A stretch of DNA of 64,000 nucleotides from Laccaria trichodermophora (taxonomy: Eukaryota > Basidiomycota > Agaricomycetes > Agaricales > Hydnangiaceae). The notes beneath the pieces were generated by a model, which was not told the DNA's origin, ran no database searches, and saw only the letters and a list, made by a program, of their open reading frames with translations. Made by a program: the position numbers and the translations under genes. The stretch spans positions 558,001 to 622,000 of the forward strand of contig JACTVC010000029.1 in assembly GCA_018417955.1 (NCBI GenBank), read 5' to 3'. This document shows positions 34,793 through 47,901 of this stretch, piece after piece; positions within the stretch are counted from its first letter, which is position 1; every line of letters starts with the position of its first letter.

Positions 34793-36599
34793 ATGTTGGC
34801 TCAGCTCAAGCCCAAAAAATACACCGTTCGGTATCCAAAATGGATGGTCGGAAAACGTCTACTCTATGCTTCCTCCGCACTTGCTTCTCTGGGAGACGCA
34901 CTCTTTGGATATAGTCAGGGGACCATTGCAGCCGCTCAAGTTCAGCCATCATTCATCAGTCGGATGTACCGCGTGAACCTATCTTTGGCGGAAATCGATG
35001 CTGGGAAGATTGGCGTTTCACCATTAACACAGTGTACATCATCTCTTCCGTATCCTTTTCCTTCTTACTCTTGTCGCTTTATCTAGCCATCGTCGTTGCC
35101 TGCCTCAACGTTACCGCCCTCCTGGCCTCCATCTGCGCAGCGTACATTTGTGATATCCTGGGCCGCCGAATGTCTGTTCGAATAGGTGCTGTCATCTACC
35201 TCCTCGCCGCATTCATTCAGGTCTTCATGCCAAATCTCGCCACCCTCATTATCGGACGGTGCATTCAAGGCATTGGCGTTGGCATGCTCTCCATGACCGT
35301 CCCAATTCTTCAATGCGAGATCGCTCCAGGCCACGCTCGGGGGATGTTCGTCTCTATTGAGTATCTATGCCTCAACTCTGGGTACGCTCTGTCTGCGTGG
35401 ATCGGATACGCGTTCTTCTTTGCTATGCCCTCTGAGATCTCCTGGCGTGGACCCTACATCGTTCAAGTTGTTCTATCTGCGATATTGGTAATCTGGACGT
35501 TCTACCTTCCGGAAACACCCCGCTGGTTGATCAAGAACGGGTTCAAAGAGGAGGGTTTGGGCGCTCTTGCTGACTTACATGGAACAGGTGATGTGGAGGA
35601 TGAATCTATCGTACAATCCTTCATAGCGATAGAAGCCGCCATTCAACTTGAACAGAGTATGGGGGAATCGTCTTGGAAACAACTTTTCTCGCAATACACT
35701 CGCCGGTCCATCGTAGGAATCACATGCCAGCTTTTCGCTCAAATCAACGGCATCAATGCGATCTTATACTTCCTCCCTGAAAATCTTGCTAGAGCTGGCT
35801 TCAGTATCGCAAGGTCGCTATTATACTCAGGCGCTTGTGCTCTTATCTACTGCGCGGGTACAATACCCACAATGTTCTTCATCGATAAATGGGGGCGGCG
35901 AAGGTTTTTGATTTGGGGGAGTTTCGGGCTTGCGGCGGCGCTCGCGATAGTCGGCGCTCTGCAGTTTCACGCGGACACCTTGCCGTTGGGGATTGCGAGA
36001 TTGGGCTCAGCAGATGGCATCTTTACTGGTACGTTGCGGATTCAGTATCTTTGATCTGTAAAATTCAGCCATTGTCAGGTGTATGTCTCTACCTTTTCAT
36101 TTTTGGCGCAACGTACGCCTTTTATCTTACCTTGCGGTCTTTAGCGCTGACTTTACTCTTTTACAGATGGGGCCCGACACCATGGCTTCTTGGCGCCGAG
36201 ATATTCCCGCTGCGTGCGCGAGCTAAAGGTATGGCGCTATCGACCAGCACTAACTGGTTCTCAAACTTCATCGTCGCGTTCATCACCCCACCTCTGTTCT
36301 CTGCACTACACGGGGGCTATTACTTCCTCCTCCTGGGTTCATGTTTGATTTCAGGCGTCGTAGTCTGGCTATTGTATCCAGAGACGGCGGGGAAAACGCT
36401 CGAAGAGCTTGGAGAGGTGTTTGGCGATGGCGTTGTGACAGTGGTGGTCGACGAGGAGGTTGGCCATATGAAGCTTACACAGGGCCTGGGAACGGTCGCA
36501 GAGCCGCTTGAAGTGGCTGCAGTTAACGCTCAAACGGTTTCTTCCGAGGTTACTCTCAACGCATCAGTGGTTGAAGGGGAAAAATCAACGGAGGGTTAG
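34793..36599 (+). CDS. Sugar/hexose transporter (MFS)
   Basis: Plasma-membrane sugar:proton symporter family. Start ATG 34793, stop 36597-36599. Signatures in order: GDALFGYSQG in TM1, DILGRRMSVR between TM2 and TM3 (about 35160), GRCIQGIGVGM (about 35250), PETPRWL before the central loop (about 35510), QLFAQINGINAILYF in TM7 (about 35730), DKWGRRRFL (about 35890), and the TM10 region WGPTPWLLGAEIFPLRARAKG (about 36165-36230). PETAGKTLEELGEVF opens the acidic C-terminal tail. Three short introns near 35038-35087, 36029-36078 and 36110-36163; the third is required to join GAT to WGPTPW. Length is near 530 residues, normal for the family. Substrate not assignable. Confidence 0.9.
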
Positions 36600-37336
36600 A
36601 GTAAGTTATATTTGTGAGATAGCCTTTCTGATCCATTCCATTCGTACTACATCTCGATAAACTCCACTTACCATTCCCCATGCCCTGTACCCTGAACCCT
36701 ATTGTTGGGCACCCTGGGGACTCGCCACCCTTATGTATGCCCTAGGGACTCCTCGGGCCTGAGCTGGCAATCAAGAATCACGGTCGCCTAAGTACATTCT
36801 TAGTACGCTACCCGTCGTACTGACTGGCAGGGACGAGGAGATTGAGTTCACCGAGGGAAAGCGATCGATACCGCGGGTCGCTTGCCATAATTCAGGAAGG
36901 TCCTGAGACCGCGTATCTGCAAGCTTTCCGCCGTTCCGTCCGCATCAATGGCTTGCCGCCGGTGCTGCGGATTCCAGTGAGTGACTCGCGAGTCGAGAGT
37001 CGCAGATACTGGTGGGTTATCTTGGGGTTATCCAGGAATATCCGCCCCGAGTGTCGCTTAATATTGGCCCAATCAAGAATGACTTATTGCCATTTATTAT
37101 CACAAAAGCACCGGGACGAGAATCTGTACTAGATTGCCAGATTGTGAAATGATGTCGAATAGATATGAAGCAGATGATGATATGCAAAATGAACCTATGA
37201 CGCCGTCCTTCGGAAATGAAACCAGGAACGATCATTACTCGGGTTACATATGAAAATCGTTTCTGACCGAGTCCGCCTGGATCATAAGCTCTGTTCAAGA
37301 GCATGTGAGTTAACCTCCTACCAAGCGAGGAAGTCA
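36600..37336. other. Convergent intergenic region
   Basis: About 740 bp between the 3' ends of the sugar transporter and the M20 peptidase. No gene seen. It contains short palindromes such as ACTCGCGAGT near 36985. Confidence 0.5.
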
Positions 37337-39717
37337 CTAACCAGTATAGAACTTAATTCCGTCGACATGGGCGTCGATTTCTGAGAATGGCATGAGACAA
37401 AGTAATTTGGAAAATTTAGAACACATACTGATCATCTCATCGACGGTGTGGATGTTAATCCTTTTAGACCATTAGCCAGGACAGATATCGATGAAATCAT
37501 ACCTACTTATCTTGGGAGCGAACGGGACTCCATCGATAGATATTTGGTGACCTGATCCTTAGTTAATGATCAGATGCACGAACTGGGTCGTAGGGACTCA
37601 CAGATTCCACTTGGAGAAGGCGGCATTCAATCAGCAAGTAAAATAGGATGCGACGAGCGGCTCACATAGAATCGAGTATCTGGTCAACAAAATATTAGAT
37701 ATAAAAAAACGGAAAGACCAAAAAGTAAAGGTTCACCTGTATTACCCGTCATCGCGCTGGGTGAAACAATAATTTCTGGGCCAAACGAGGCCTGAACAGC
37801 TTTGGAGAAAATCACCCAGGCATGGGCGTCCAATGTAAAAGGAGCGATGGGGCTTGGCTCATGCTCGGAGTTGTATGTCAGGCTGATATTTCCAATAGAA
37901 GGCTTACCCCCGCAATGAACGTTGTACCAGTTTGGAGAAGGGGATTCGCCGTTGAGCAGGAGACAATATTTTTCGGCGATGGGTTTGACGAGGAAGTGAA
38001 ATATTTTCTTGACTTCTTCGACTGCATGGTACGTCAGAATGGGGACGAAAAACGAAAAGACCGGTATACTTGAGCTGAAGATGTCAACACGCGAGTTGAA
38101 ATTGACATTGGCACTTTCGGCAAGAGCATTAGTCTATGTATTTCAGCGCTGTTGATCGGTGGCTTGAAATAGAGACATACTTTGACCCCAGCGTTGAAAA
38201 TAGTTGCTGCTTTCGAAGTTTGAATGAGATATTGATTTCCAACAGAGGTCTGCGCGAATTTCCTTGCGGCATCTTTGTAATCCGGTCGCTTGGAGAAAGC
38301 CGCGTCCTTAATCCACTTTGGAACATACCCTTTGTCGCCATGTTCAGCGAGACAAGATATATAACCCCAGATTGGGCTTTCCTTCCTCAGCGTAGGCTGG
38401 AATATGGTTGAATCTCTGCTCGTGGCTTAGCTTCTCGATGAAACAGAACGTAGAAATTAGCGGACTCAATAGCCGAGACGATTTTGGATAAAATCCCGAT
38501 GGTTGTGTGGACCGTCGGTCTCGAAGAACTGGATGCGATGAGGATATGACTGGAGGACCAAATTTTTGTAACTCACTGGCCTCCAAGCATATCTACCTCG
38601 ACCTCTGCGTTCTGCGAACAAGATCAGTGAAATAAAACAAAAGCGCTCAAAAGAGAAGAAATTACCATATATCCCTTCTCAGCAATTCCAGGCAATGCAA
38701 ACTCTTGATTGTAGAGCTTTTCCAAGCCCATTCCGCCCTCATCAACTATCATGGCGATTCCATATTTCCCATACACTTCCTCAAGGTGCTTGGCGATGTT
38801 AGTTGCTCCCAGAGGTCCGCTGACTTCCTCGTCTTGCCCGAAGGCGAGGACTAAAAAAATTCAGGAGGATCAATCTAGTGCTTGAACGGATTTACCGATA
38901 GTCCTGTATGGAACCCACCCGCTGTGTATAAGATGCTCCACAGCGGTAAGGATTCCGATCACATTATTCTTGCAGTCCCCGGATCCTCTACCGTAAATCC
39001 ATTCACCATCAATGACACCATCGAATGGCGGGTAGGTCCACCTATCGAGAGACGTCACACTGAGAAAAAGATAAGCAAAGTTTACATAATTCAGTGTTCT
39101 TGACGGACACACCCTGGAACAACATCCAAATGGCCAGTTAACATGAGTGGCTTCAGGCTCGAATTTGAACCTCTCCACGTGTACACGAGCGAGAATCCTC
39201 CTACGACGGTGAGGTTTGTAGCCGAGTGTCTGGCAGCAGGAATTCAGCACGTTTTACGCTGGCAAACCGTTCAACAACCTACGTCAGTGGGAACGTATCT
39301 CTAAGATACTCGTGCATATCCACGAACGGTAGCCACCTTTCGTCCTCGTCAACAGGTCCCATGTCGTCGAATGTCCTAAGAGAAGGATTGAGGGTTTTGA
39401 TGTGCCACGACAGCCATTATGACATACATAGTAGGAATTTGAACCGCCCCAGAGAGCCGCTTCGCGCTTTCTAACCGAAATATTGGCGAAGAGTAAAGTT
39501 CGGAAAAGTTTGATGGAGTGGCCGCGGGTAGTGATTGACGGCAAAGAGTTTCGTCGGGATGATTAGGGTTGAAGAGAGGCCCGAAACACGCAACATAGAC
39601 TTGGTAAAGGGCGTAGCCAAGCATCCAAACGAACAAGAGCTCGCAAATTGTGCGCTTTGTGGTAATGAAAGTGCTCGAACCCATACGGCCGGAGACTTCT
39701 GGTCTTTCCTTGTGCAT
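37337..39717 (-). CDS. M20 family metallopeptidase (Gly-X carboxypeptidase-like)
   Basis: Vacuolar or secreted zinc carboxypeptidase resembling yeast Cps1. Start at 39717 (a second in-frame Met at 39681 is possible), followed by a single N-terminal membrane anchor (ICELLFVWMLGYALYQVYV). After a short intron with donor GTATGT, TFDDMGPVDEDERW and HEYLRDTFPL match the family's N-terminal region. Metal and catalytic motifs: GHLDVVP (about 39135), GRGSGDCKNN (about 38985), FGQDEEVSGPLGA with the Glu pair (about 38830) and the late NTDTRFY (about 37690). The last exons give INIHTVDEMI and DAHVDGIKFYTG, with TAG at 37337. About twelve introns. No disabling lesion found, though several splice sites are hand choices. 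Confidence 0.82.
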
Positions 39718-42700
39718 CGTTGGATATGGTCAAGGTCAAGGTCTGAGAAAGCTTTGTTTGGGCCGATTGAGTCGGTGATTGCCGAATGCCGAATGACTAT
39801 GGTCTTTCCCCCACACCATTTGAAACGGGAGGGAATCGATATGAGTAGTCGATGTGCTTTCAGTAATGGGAGGTTCGTTGGGATGGTCAAGAAAATCCAA
39901 ATCTGTTCTAAGTCAATTTGAGTGAATAGGAAGTTGCCGGCGGAGTTTCTGGTTGAGTCAATCAAAATAAACGCCCAACAAACGCCCATCTACCCGATAT
40001 CTCACCTCGCTAGTCACTGGGGATGAACAACTTCGTCGTACTCTCCTCGCCCAAGGAGAGAGATCTTCTTACGACCATCATGCAGATTTCCCTGATGAAA
40101 GGAAAATTAACTTCGAGCATTGACATCGGCATTCCCTGAGTTGAAGTTTTTTTTCGAGTTTTTCAAGAACTTCCGACTCGACTCGAGATTATAGTTGAAT
40201 GCTGTCTGCTGTCTGGGGGAAGAACTACATTTTGAACCATTCCGTTCTCATTGCGATGCTGATGGAGTTGGGTGTTGCCGAGGCAAAGACGTTGAATGTG
40301 GATCCGATTGTCGTCCAACGATGGAGCTGCCTCACAGGGAAAAGATACTGAACATAAGTCCCTTCACTCATCTAATGAATAATCCCTTGACCGTTATTAG
40401 ACCAGGGTAGAACATTCCTTGGCTTTCCGCCGGCGGTATGTCAAAACTCAATTCTCGACCTCCCGCCCGTTACCTAGGTCTCTCAAAACCCTTTCCCCCG
40501 CTTATCGAGTGGCGTTGCGCGTCAGATTCTCGTGGAGGAACCCCATGACGCGATGTGTCTGAACGATACACCACCTGACTGACAGGGAGTTCTCAGGGTA
40601 CGCCGCCGGTAAGTCTTGTCAAGGATCACTTTCTGGGCTTGTGTTTATCACCTAGTCACGTTAGCAACACGCGCACTTGTTGATATACTGTACTGTGTGT
40701 CAGTACAAAGGGTCTCGAGGGAGCGACTGTGGGATGACTGCAAGTTGACTGTTGTCTGCAACTGCAGTTACAGCATGGTCGTGGAAGAAACGTCAACATC
40801 AAGCGCTTTGGTTTTGGAATCATGAGGTAACGTCGCATTCCTTGCTATTCAATCATGCCACCTTTGCGGCGTTAGACTCTTATCCAGTAGGTGAACGCAA
40901 CAAGCATTCGAGCTCTCGCATTTGTTCAAGGCCATATTCAGCATGAACAGCAGGTGAGCTCGCCATATTCGATTGGGTCTCAGAAGCTTTTCCAACCAAG
41001 TCTAGACATATAACTCCGGTCTCGACTCAGCGTCTATCTATCATGTTGCGATACGAACTGATAGGCCACCTGTCGCAGTGCTGAGCTACGAATTATTCAC
41101 GAAGTCGTCAACGTGCCATTTCTCGCGAACATCGGGAGCGAAGGAAATTTTCATGGGTAAACCATTCAACCGACGGTACGTTTCAAAAAAAAACATAGAT
41201 ATTTCACGCAGTCAAGCATTAAACGCTGTTCCAGCCTCTAGGCCCCTGTAGACCAATTCAAGCAGATGTAAGTCGTATCACCAGATTTATCTGGTGTAAG
41301 CCACCCGCGAGGCTTCAAGACTGAACATAAAGGACTTAGGATGGCACATGAGAGGAAACTGTTTTGACACGCTCCCGCGAAACAAGGAACCAAGTCTTGT
41401 CGGTACCGCAAGTGTAAGATTTACGCATCTTTCCGGTGTGTGTCGCTCACGTCGATCTAGTATGACCGGACCGCCTTCCCCCTCGCTGAATCTTCTCCAC
41501 CTCCACTGAGGCTGAGCCTGCTTACTGATTGCCTCAGAATTTGATGCGTTACTAATATCAGAATTTTGGGCTTGTTACCCCGCTCTCCCATCCCTAATCA
41601 GTGTCGGACCCCCATGCATCGCAAGAACCGACGCGTTTATGCCTCTTCCTACTCTCTTCTCACGCACGTCCAATCATGGGTTCACAAAACTGACATCTTG
41701 ATCCCAACGGACCACCGGGTCGAACTTGACAAGACGATTCACACAGTGCACCGCTTTGTACCGATGCTCCGGTGGTGTAAAATTATGAGCAGCCATTGCA
41801 TTCGCGCCACTGCGTGTTCAAGTCGTTCTGCCTCATCGTGCGTCAAGTTGTAGGATGGTGTAGCTTCAACAGCACGTATCCCTTTTCTAGCGGTCCGATG
41901 TTTTCTAACTCCATCGTTTTTTCAGATTTGTATACAACCCTTACAACGCTTTGAACACACACTAGTAATTCTTAAAAGTGAAAAAGACGACAGATGTCAC
42001 ATTCCCAGACCGCCGCCGTCGCCGCGCCGTAACCAGCGATATATTTGATATCACAACACTCCTTCAAATGTGCTTATCTCCTCAAGAAGTTCTCACCGCC
42101 GGCGTTGTGGATTTAATCAAAATAAACATATCTCGTCTCTTTTCCGTCGCGGATCTTTAGATAATTTCAAGAAGGTCCCCCAAAATCCAAAAAGCTGAAC
42201 ACGGGCTCGGGCAGGAGCAAAGCGCTCATGAGAGAGAGATAACGGGTGGAGTGTTCCAAGTTCAAGCATTCGGCTTCGTTATGCCAGCCAGCCAAATAGA
42301 TACACCCATCATGATCTCGCTCTACCTACACAACTTCCATCACTCTCTCCACACAACTCCATCATGCTCAACAGATATCCTACCCACACCCCACGGTCAA
42401 ACGTGCCCTGATAGGCTTGCGAGGAACGACCGGATCAGTTGATTTTCCTGGACGCCCCAACCCCCCCTCTATCTTCCGATGGTCCGGACCCTCTTGACGC
42501 CATATGAAACTTTCGGAAAAGTGACTCCGTGGATGCTTACCTGGACGAAATGTCTTCGCGGGAGTGTATCGATGCTCCATTGGTACGTTCTTGCTCGATC
42601 AGCCAGCGAGAGCTCATTTTATAAGTAGAGCACCCCACCTGATTAGTACTACGAAGCTTGGGTTTATAACCACCGCACAGTGGAGATGTAAGAGAGATCT

Positions 42701-42879
42701 TCTCTGCCTGGGAAGAAACGTGGAAAGATAGGCTCGAGTATCTTGATCAATTGATAACTCACCCCCCTTCTCTCTCTGTTTCCGGAACGAGATCCGACAT
42801 GAATTCTTTTCATTTACGTCGATCTGATTCTCGTCCGTTAAGCCTTTTTTTCGTGGATCTGACACTGTACTAGTACTGG
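39718..42879. other. Gene-poor region
   Basis: About 3.2 kb in which I cannot support any gene. Open frames are short and unlike known families. The first few hundred bases are the promoter of the M20 peptidase. Short palindromes occur (CCGCCGGCGG near 40430). A minus-strand frame at 42614-42907 (97 codons, Ser/Thr- and Lys-rich) is a weak candidate only. Confidence 0.4.
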
Positions 42880-43740
42880 TATCACTGGATCCGAAGCGCT
42901 TGTTCACGGTCTCGTGAAAGCGAGGGTTCAGATTTGAATGGGGGGATCCTCAGCAAGCACCTCACGAGTAACGAAATCTCATATCCGATATGTACGACAC
43001 TTTTCCACGACGGTCGACGTTTGTCAAAGTGGTGTGCCGTCCGATTTTTTCAAGCGTTGGGTTGAAAATTCCTTTGGTGATCGTTTCTCAATTGCGGACA
43101 ATCGCAACATCCGATATACGACCGTTCCACATAAAGTCTGGACTCTGTCGGCCGTTTCTTGTGGTGATGCAACTGGTGTGCCGTGGATTCGAGCGCTCGT
43201 TGGGCAGTCAAGGTGGATCCTCTGAACTACCCTCAAGTGCACACAATCTTATCTGATTTCGCATCCACATGAACCTGTCATTGGGGGTTTTCTGAGCGGT
43301 CTTATCTCATTGGTTGGATCTTTACTTGCCCAACTGCGAAAATGGTCGTTCGACATCCGATATGTTTGACTGTGTTCCACATGAAACTGTCGCTCAGTTA
43401 TGGTTATGAATGATACTAACTGGTCAATCTGCGTGGGATTCGCATCGACGACATCGGAATAACCATAGAAAGCGCTTGTTTGTTCACGGGTCTTGTGAAG
43501 CACCACCTAGTTGGAGAAGGACTGAATCATCCTTTGAAAGCAACATTTCGACATCCGATAATGTATCGCTCTTCCACATGAACCTTGTCCTTTTCGCTCT
43601 ATACCTATTCGTGGATCCGATAACTCGTAGTCATACTCTCGCTGGTTCGGCTAAATGTGAAATCCCAACCCAAGCGCTGGTAACTCGTTCACGGGTTCTC
43701 GTGCGATGTGATGTGATCCTACGAGACCTCACCTCATGAA
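42880..43740. repeat. Degenerate ~200-bp tandem repeat
   Basis: Two anchor words recur in the same order. CATCCGATAT-like words start near 42980, 43109, 43352 and 43552, each followed within 15-30 bases by TTCCAC(A)TGAA-like sequence. AGCGCTTGTTCACGG-like words occur near 42895, 43192 (weak), 43470 and 43673. Spacing is near 200 bp for the right-hand copies and irregular to the left. No coding sense is evident. Confidence 0.55.
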
Positions 43741-46009
43741 TCTGACACCTCTCACCGATTTACTCCGAATACCCAGGAGTAGCCAGCCCATCGGAAGTTG
43801 ACATTACCCCGTCACTAGCGCCTCGGACAACCGTTTGAGTTAAAGGAGGAGGGCACGCCGTCGCGTCTTCTGATGTTAAGCTTGAGTGCTAGTTGAGTTG
43901 CACCCCAGCACGCCGTAGCGTTATGTACATAGAGAGGCACGCCTTCATGTTTCCTTTCGCCTACTCAATTCAATGTCGGCCCGAGATGTGTCCAGGTGGG
44001 CATGTACGGACATGCGCTCTTCACGTTTTTTCTCTTTTTTTGTTGGTGGTGGCGGCTGGGATCAAAAAACGCGTAGTACGCGCGCGCATCAACTTTTCCG
44101 CGTTTTCGCTTGTTCCTTAATTGGGTGTTTGAGCGAGGGGGGGTGTGGGGGAAGTAATTACGCAGTTACGCAGTCGCGCCGCCACAATGTTTCTTTGTAC
44201 TACTGGCGCCTTTTGGTTTCGTCGCTACCGAGTACGGAAAGTAAAGTCCTTGAAGTTGAACCCTTACTTACATAGACGGACGAGGGTAAAAAAACCGGAG
44301 GAGGGGCAAAAAAACCCTTGATGGTGGCTCTGTCTTAATAACCGTCGGGATTGGATTATGATTTGGGTCCGTCCCAGGTGCCAGGTTGGACCCTTATCCG
44401 GCTGTGACACGCGAGTTTCTACCTATGTCAAGTACTGTACAGCCGTTTTGGACACCGCCTACGCAACGCATTTTTTGTGATACTCTCCAGCTGTGTTGGC
44501 ATTGAATATTGTCGCCATTCCCATTTCTTCTGAATACTGCGGCTTGGCGCATCATCTATCTAGTACTACTCCTCCCGTACTTTTCCGCAGTTCATTAGTA
44601 GTTAGGCACTTTATTCGAGGTTCCTTCCATGTAAAAATGTTGGACTCGGATCTTCGGGCAACCCCTTCCCTTCGGTAATTACGTGTGTCACCTTAGCGCT
44701 TGAAGCAAAGGCGTCCGGTGATCCCTCAACTCTTTCTTCCGACTTTGTTTTGGCCAAATGCATGCGATTTTGAAATGTGCGCAACCGGTGAATTAAAAAA
44801 AAAATTGGGGTTCTTGAAGTAGTATGGGTGAGAACTGAGATCGAATTCGGAACTCCAACTCCGATTGTACATCGTTTTTTTTCTTTTTCTTTCCCTTGCG
44901 TGCTTGTGCGTGGTGTGGTGCTTTGAACGTGAACGTGAACGTGAAGAAGGGGGGGCAGGCCATTACTCCTAAACATTGTCGAGATGACGAGTTTCCAAGT
45001 TGTTCCAATTGAATTGAATTGCAAGAAGTATCATATAATTTCCCTCATCACCCATCAAGCATCGTGACTCGCGGAAGAATCCGTGTAGAGTGCCTGGCGA
45101 TCAGGTGAGAAATCGAAGGACCCTGTAGTTGGTTTAGCTTGGGATACAGTTGTGGGATTTTGAGTGATTTGAGATTTCATCTGCTTTGCAGTGTGCTTTG
45201 GAGACCCGAGCGAAGATCTGTCGCTTGTGACTCTGTGTATGTATGGATATCTCTGAGAGAGGACTGACTGAGCTAGTGGCGAGAGGACGCTACGTGGGTT
45301 AGCTGGTGTAATTTGTTTCGGATTCTTTAACCACGTCAAAGGAGCGGGTACACTACCCGCTCAATAAAACCATTATATGTGCGTGTGCGCCACCACTGGC
45401 AGGGAGGGAAGTGGGAAAGGTTACCTTGCAAAACTTGAAAAGCAGACAGCGCGCGTAATCGCCGATCCTCGTTCAGACTCCTGGCAACACGTCTCTCTCA
45501 TCATCCTACGCCGTACTTTCCGGGGGAGCAGGTGTTCTGTATTTTAATTGAAGTTTGGTACGCGTGAGAGAGACCTCCGTCCAAAAGCGTACTAGTGTTA
45601 GGACCCTGACGAGATCAAAAGTAGTTGAAATTTAGATCGAACTTCTCGAATGCCCTGTGCAGAAAATATGATCGGAGTTCCCCATTAGTGTCCGCCGCTT
45701 CAAGGGGATGATTAGCCGAGATCTGACGATTGTCATCGTGTTTTTGGGAGGGAAAGTGTGTCAAATTATATTAGAGAGCGTGACACGATTGGACACGGGG
45801 TTGTTCAAGATGTGTGCCAAAAGTATGAAAAAAAAGACAGAAAGTGAGCTATAAAGAGGTGATTGCCGGGTGACTGTCACATGTTGTTGCTTATCTAATA
45901 CGGCCAAGACAAAAAGGGATTTTGGTTGTCCTTCATAACTGAGCCTATTTTTCCGTCTTCCCTTCCCTAGTTTTACCACCCCCAACAACAACACAACATC
46001 CCTGTAACA
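43741..46009. other. Intergenic region upstream of the C2H2 gene
   Basis: About 2.3 kb. The right end is the promoter and leader of the C2H2 regulator, A-rich just before the ATG at 46010. A minus-strand frame of 94 codons (45055-45339, rich in Ser, Thr, Pro and Gln) could be a small hypothetical gene, but I see no domain and give it low weight. A GTGAACGTGAACGTGAACGTGAAG microrepeat lies at about 44926-44947. Confidence 0.4.
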
Positions 46010-47430
46010 ATGCCTAGAGCTGAATCTAAGCCGCAAAGCCCTACTGCTTCGACGCAGTTCTACCACTCCTCTTTCACAAACGGTGCAAACTACCTGCCAG
46101 AGTCCTCGCCAGCGTCCCCGACGACGAGCAGCCAGGCTCACTCGCCGTCCCCGAGCATCGCTTCCTCCACCGCACCACCACCACAGAAAAAGAAACATGT
46201 CTGCGGGACGTGTGATCGCGCGTTCACGACCAGTGGTCACCTTGCTCGCCACTCCCGCGTGCATACAGGTGAAAGGAACCACAAGTGCCCTTTCCCTGGC
46301 TGCGAGACTCGCTGTTCGCGACAAGATAACCTTCAACAACAGTAGGTTTCTTTGATGTTTCACTAGTCCCTTACTCACGCGTGGATAGTTACCGCATCCA
46401 TCTCTCCCCAGGGTCCAGACGCAGCTCAACGCGCTCTGCCATCTCCCGAGCCATGAACCCAAGCAAACGCGGTACAACCGCCTCTTCTTCAGCAACCGAC
46501 GCTTCCCAATCGCCCGCTCCACCTCCACTCTCCCCACCTGCCTTGGAGCCAGCGCGCTATGCTCACCACTCACCCCCGCCCGACTCCCCTCCTCCCCTCG
46601 CACAAGCTACCCTCCCAGCCACGGCGCACATGCACCATGGCCATCATCATCACCAAGACAACTCGGCGCCTTCTTCGCGCTCTTCCAGTTCTCCAGATAT
46701 CAACTACTCGAATGGGAGTATGAGCCAGTCGATGGTTCCTCAGCTTTCGCAGAGCCAGCAGTATTCGTATAGAAGTGGAACGACGACGTATCAAGAACAA
46801 TCGCAGGGTGCTGGTGCGGCTGGGTTCACATACGTGCACACTACGCCCATCTCGCACAGTAGCGGAAATACCCCGCCTTCGTCTGCTACTTCGTCTTTCT
46901 CCGGCTCGTATTCGAGTTCGCATCATCACCAGCAGCAGCAGCAACACCATCATCATCATGAAGGAGGCTATCGGGATGTTTCGCCCGTGTCTATCTCCTC
47001 ACGACACTCCATCTCGCATATCTCCCATCCTCAACAAAGGCACCACCACCACCATTCTGGTCCTCCTTCGCCCGCGTCTTCGCATTCGGTGTCCTCGCAC
47101 ACCTCAGGCCCACCCACGCCCACTTCCTACCCTCCCGTCTTCCACGACGAGCACCACCAATCGTATCACGGGCATAATAACACTCACGCTCACCACCAGC
47201 ATCAACAGATGGGTCCTGCTACGTATGGGAATGCGCGGTTTGACAGTCCTCCGCCTACGTTGGCTCCGATTCAGGATGAGAGGCTGATTAGGAGGGATGT
47301 GGAGAGGGGGTCTCCGCATATTTATCAGCCTCAGCCGATGCCGGAGTATCAGTATCATTCGGGACTTGGACATGGTGCTTGGAAGAATGAGGGGGGGTTG
47401 AGGAAGGGGGTTGGTGCGCTTGTTCAATGA
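46010..47430 (+). CDS. C2H2 zinc-finger transcription factor (Nrg1-like)
   Basis: Nuclear DNA-binding regulator with two adjacent C2H2 fingers near residues 60-120: C-x2-C with GHLARHSRVHTGE, then C-x4-C with RQDNLQQHYRIH. The pattern (first finger TTSGHLARH, second R-x-DN-x-x-QH) matches yeast Nrg1-type repressors of glucose- and stress-responsive genes. One intron splits the second finger: exon 1 ends CAACAACA, a GTAGGT donor follows, and the second exon starts with T-TAC-CGC after GGATAG, restoring the zinc-binding His. The long second exon (to 47430) encodes a disordered tail rich in His, Ser, Pro and Gln with several poly-His runs. About 455 residues. Target genes unknown. The plus-strand C2H2 reading explains the long minus-strand frame opposite it. 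Confidence 0.87.
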
Positions 47431-47901
47431 GTGTGGTTTTTTTTGTGGAACTTTCTTTTTGTGGATATAGAATCTCTCGTCTCTCCTCTGTCTACTCTCG
47501 TCTCGTTGCTTGATACAACTCTCTCGTACTACACTTTACAGCCTAGCTAGTTCTCTCAGATTTCTTTTTTTCTCTCAAAGTTGATGAAGAAGTGTAATTA
47601 TATGACCCATGGAAATACCACCATGCTGCATGCGTCTACCAATTTTTATTTGAAAATCGCACCATTTCGTTAGGAAATCAGAAATTGCTTCCATTCACGC
47701 GTGTCGATGAAAAAAAAAAAAAAAAGAGAGGACAACAAGTTACAACGTGCGATTGATCGGATGAACTTGACTTACCAGCCAAATTAGGATAAATGGCGAT
47801 ACATAATATTTTAAAAAATTATGTATTTTCGGAAGCACATACATCATCATCCAACATCTAATCTCAACGACGACGACGACGACTAGCCACCGCCAGCTGT
47901 C
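47431..47901. other. Intergenic region, C2H2 to PP4
   Basis: About 470 bp holding the 3' region of the C2H2 gene and the promoter of the phosphatase. A run of about 16 A occurs near 47710, and a (CGA)n microrepeat just before the start codon (about 47866-47882). Confidence 0.5.

Noticed and set aside
35083..35334. Minus-strand frame within the sugar transporter
   Set aside because: It is antisense to conserved transmembrane segments and has no independent support.
45761..46603. 280-codon minus-strand frame as a gene
   Set aside because: It is antisense to the C2H2 zinc-finger exon, whose motifs are unmistakable. The composition is Arg-rich shadow coding.
46910..47070. CAG/CAC-rich tracts as a microsatellite or CRISPR-like array
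   Set aside because: They encode the Gln/His-rich tail of the C2H2 regulator, and there are no regularly spaced repeats with unique spacers.
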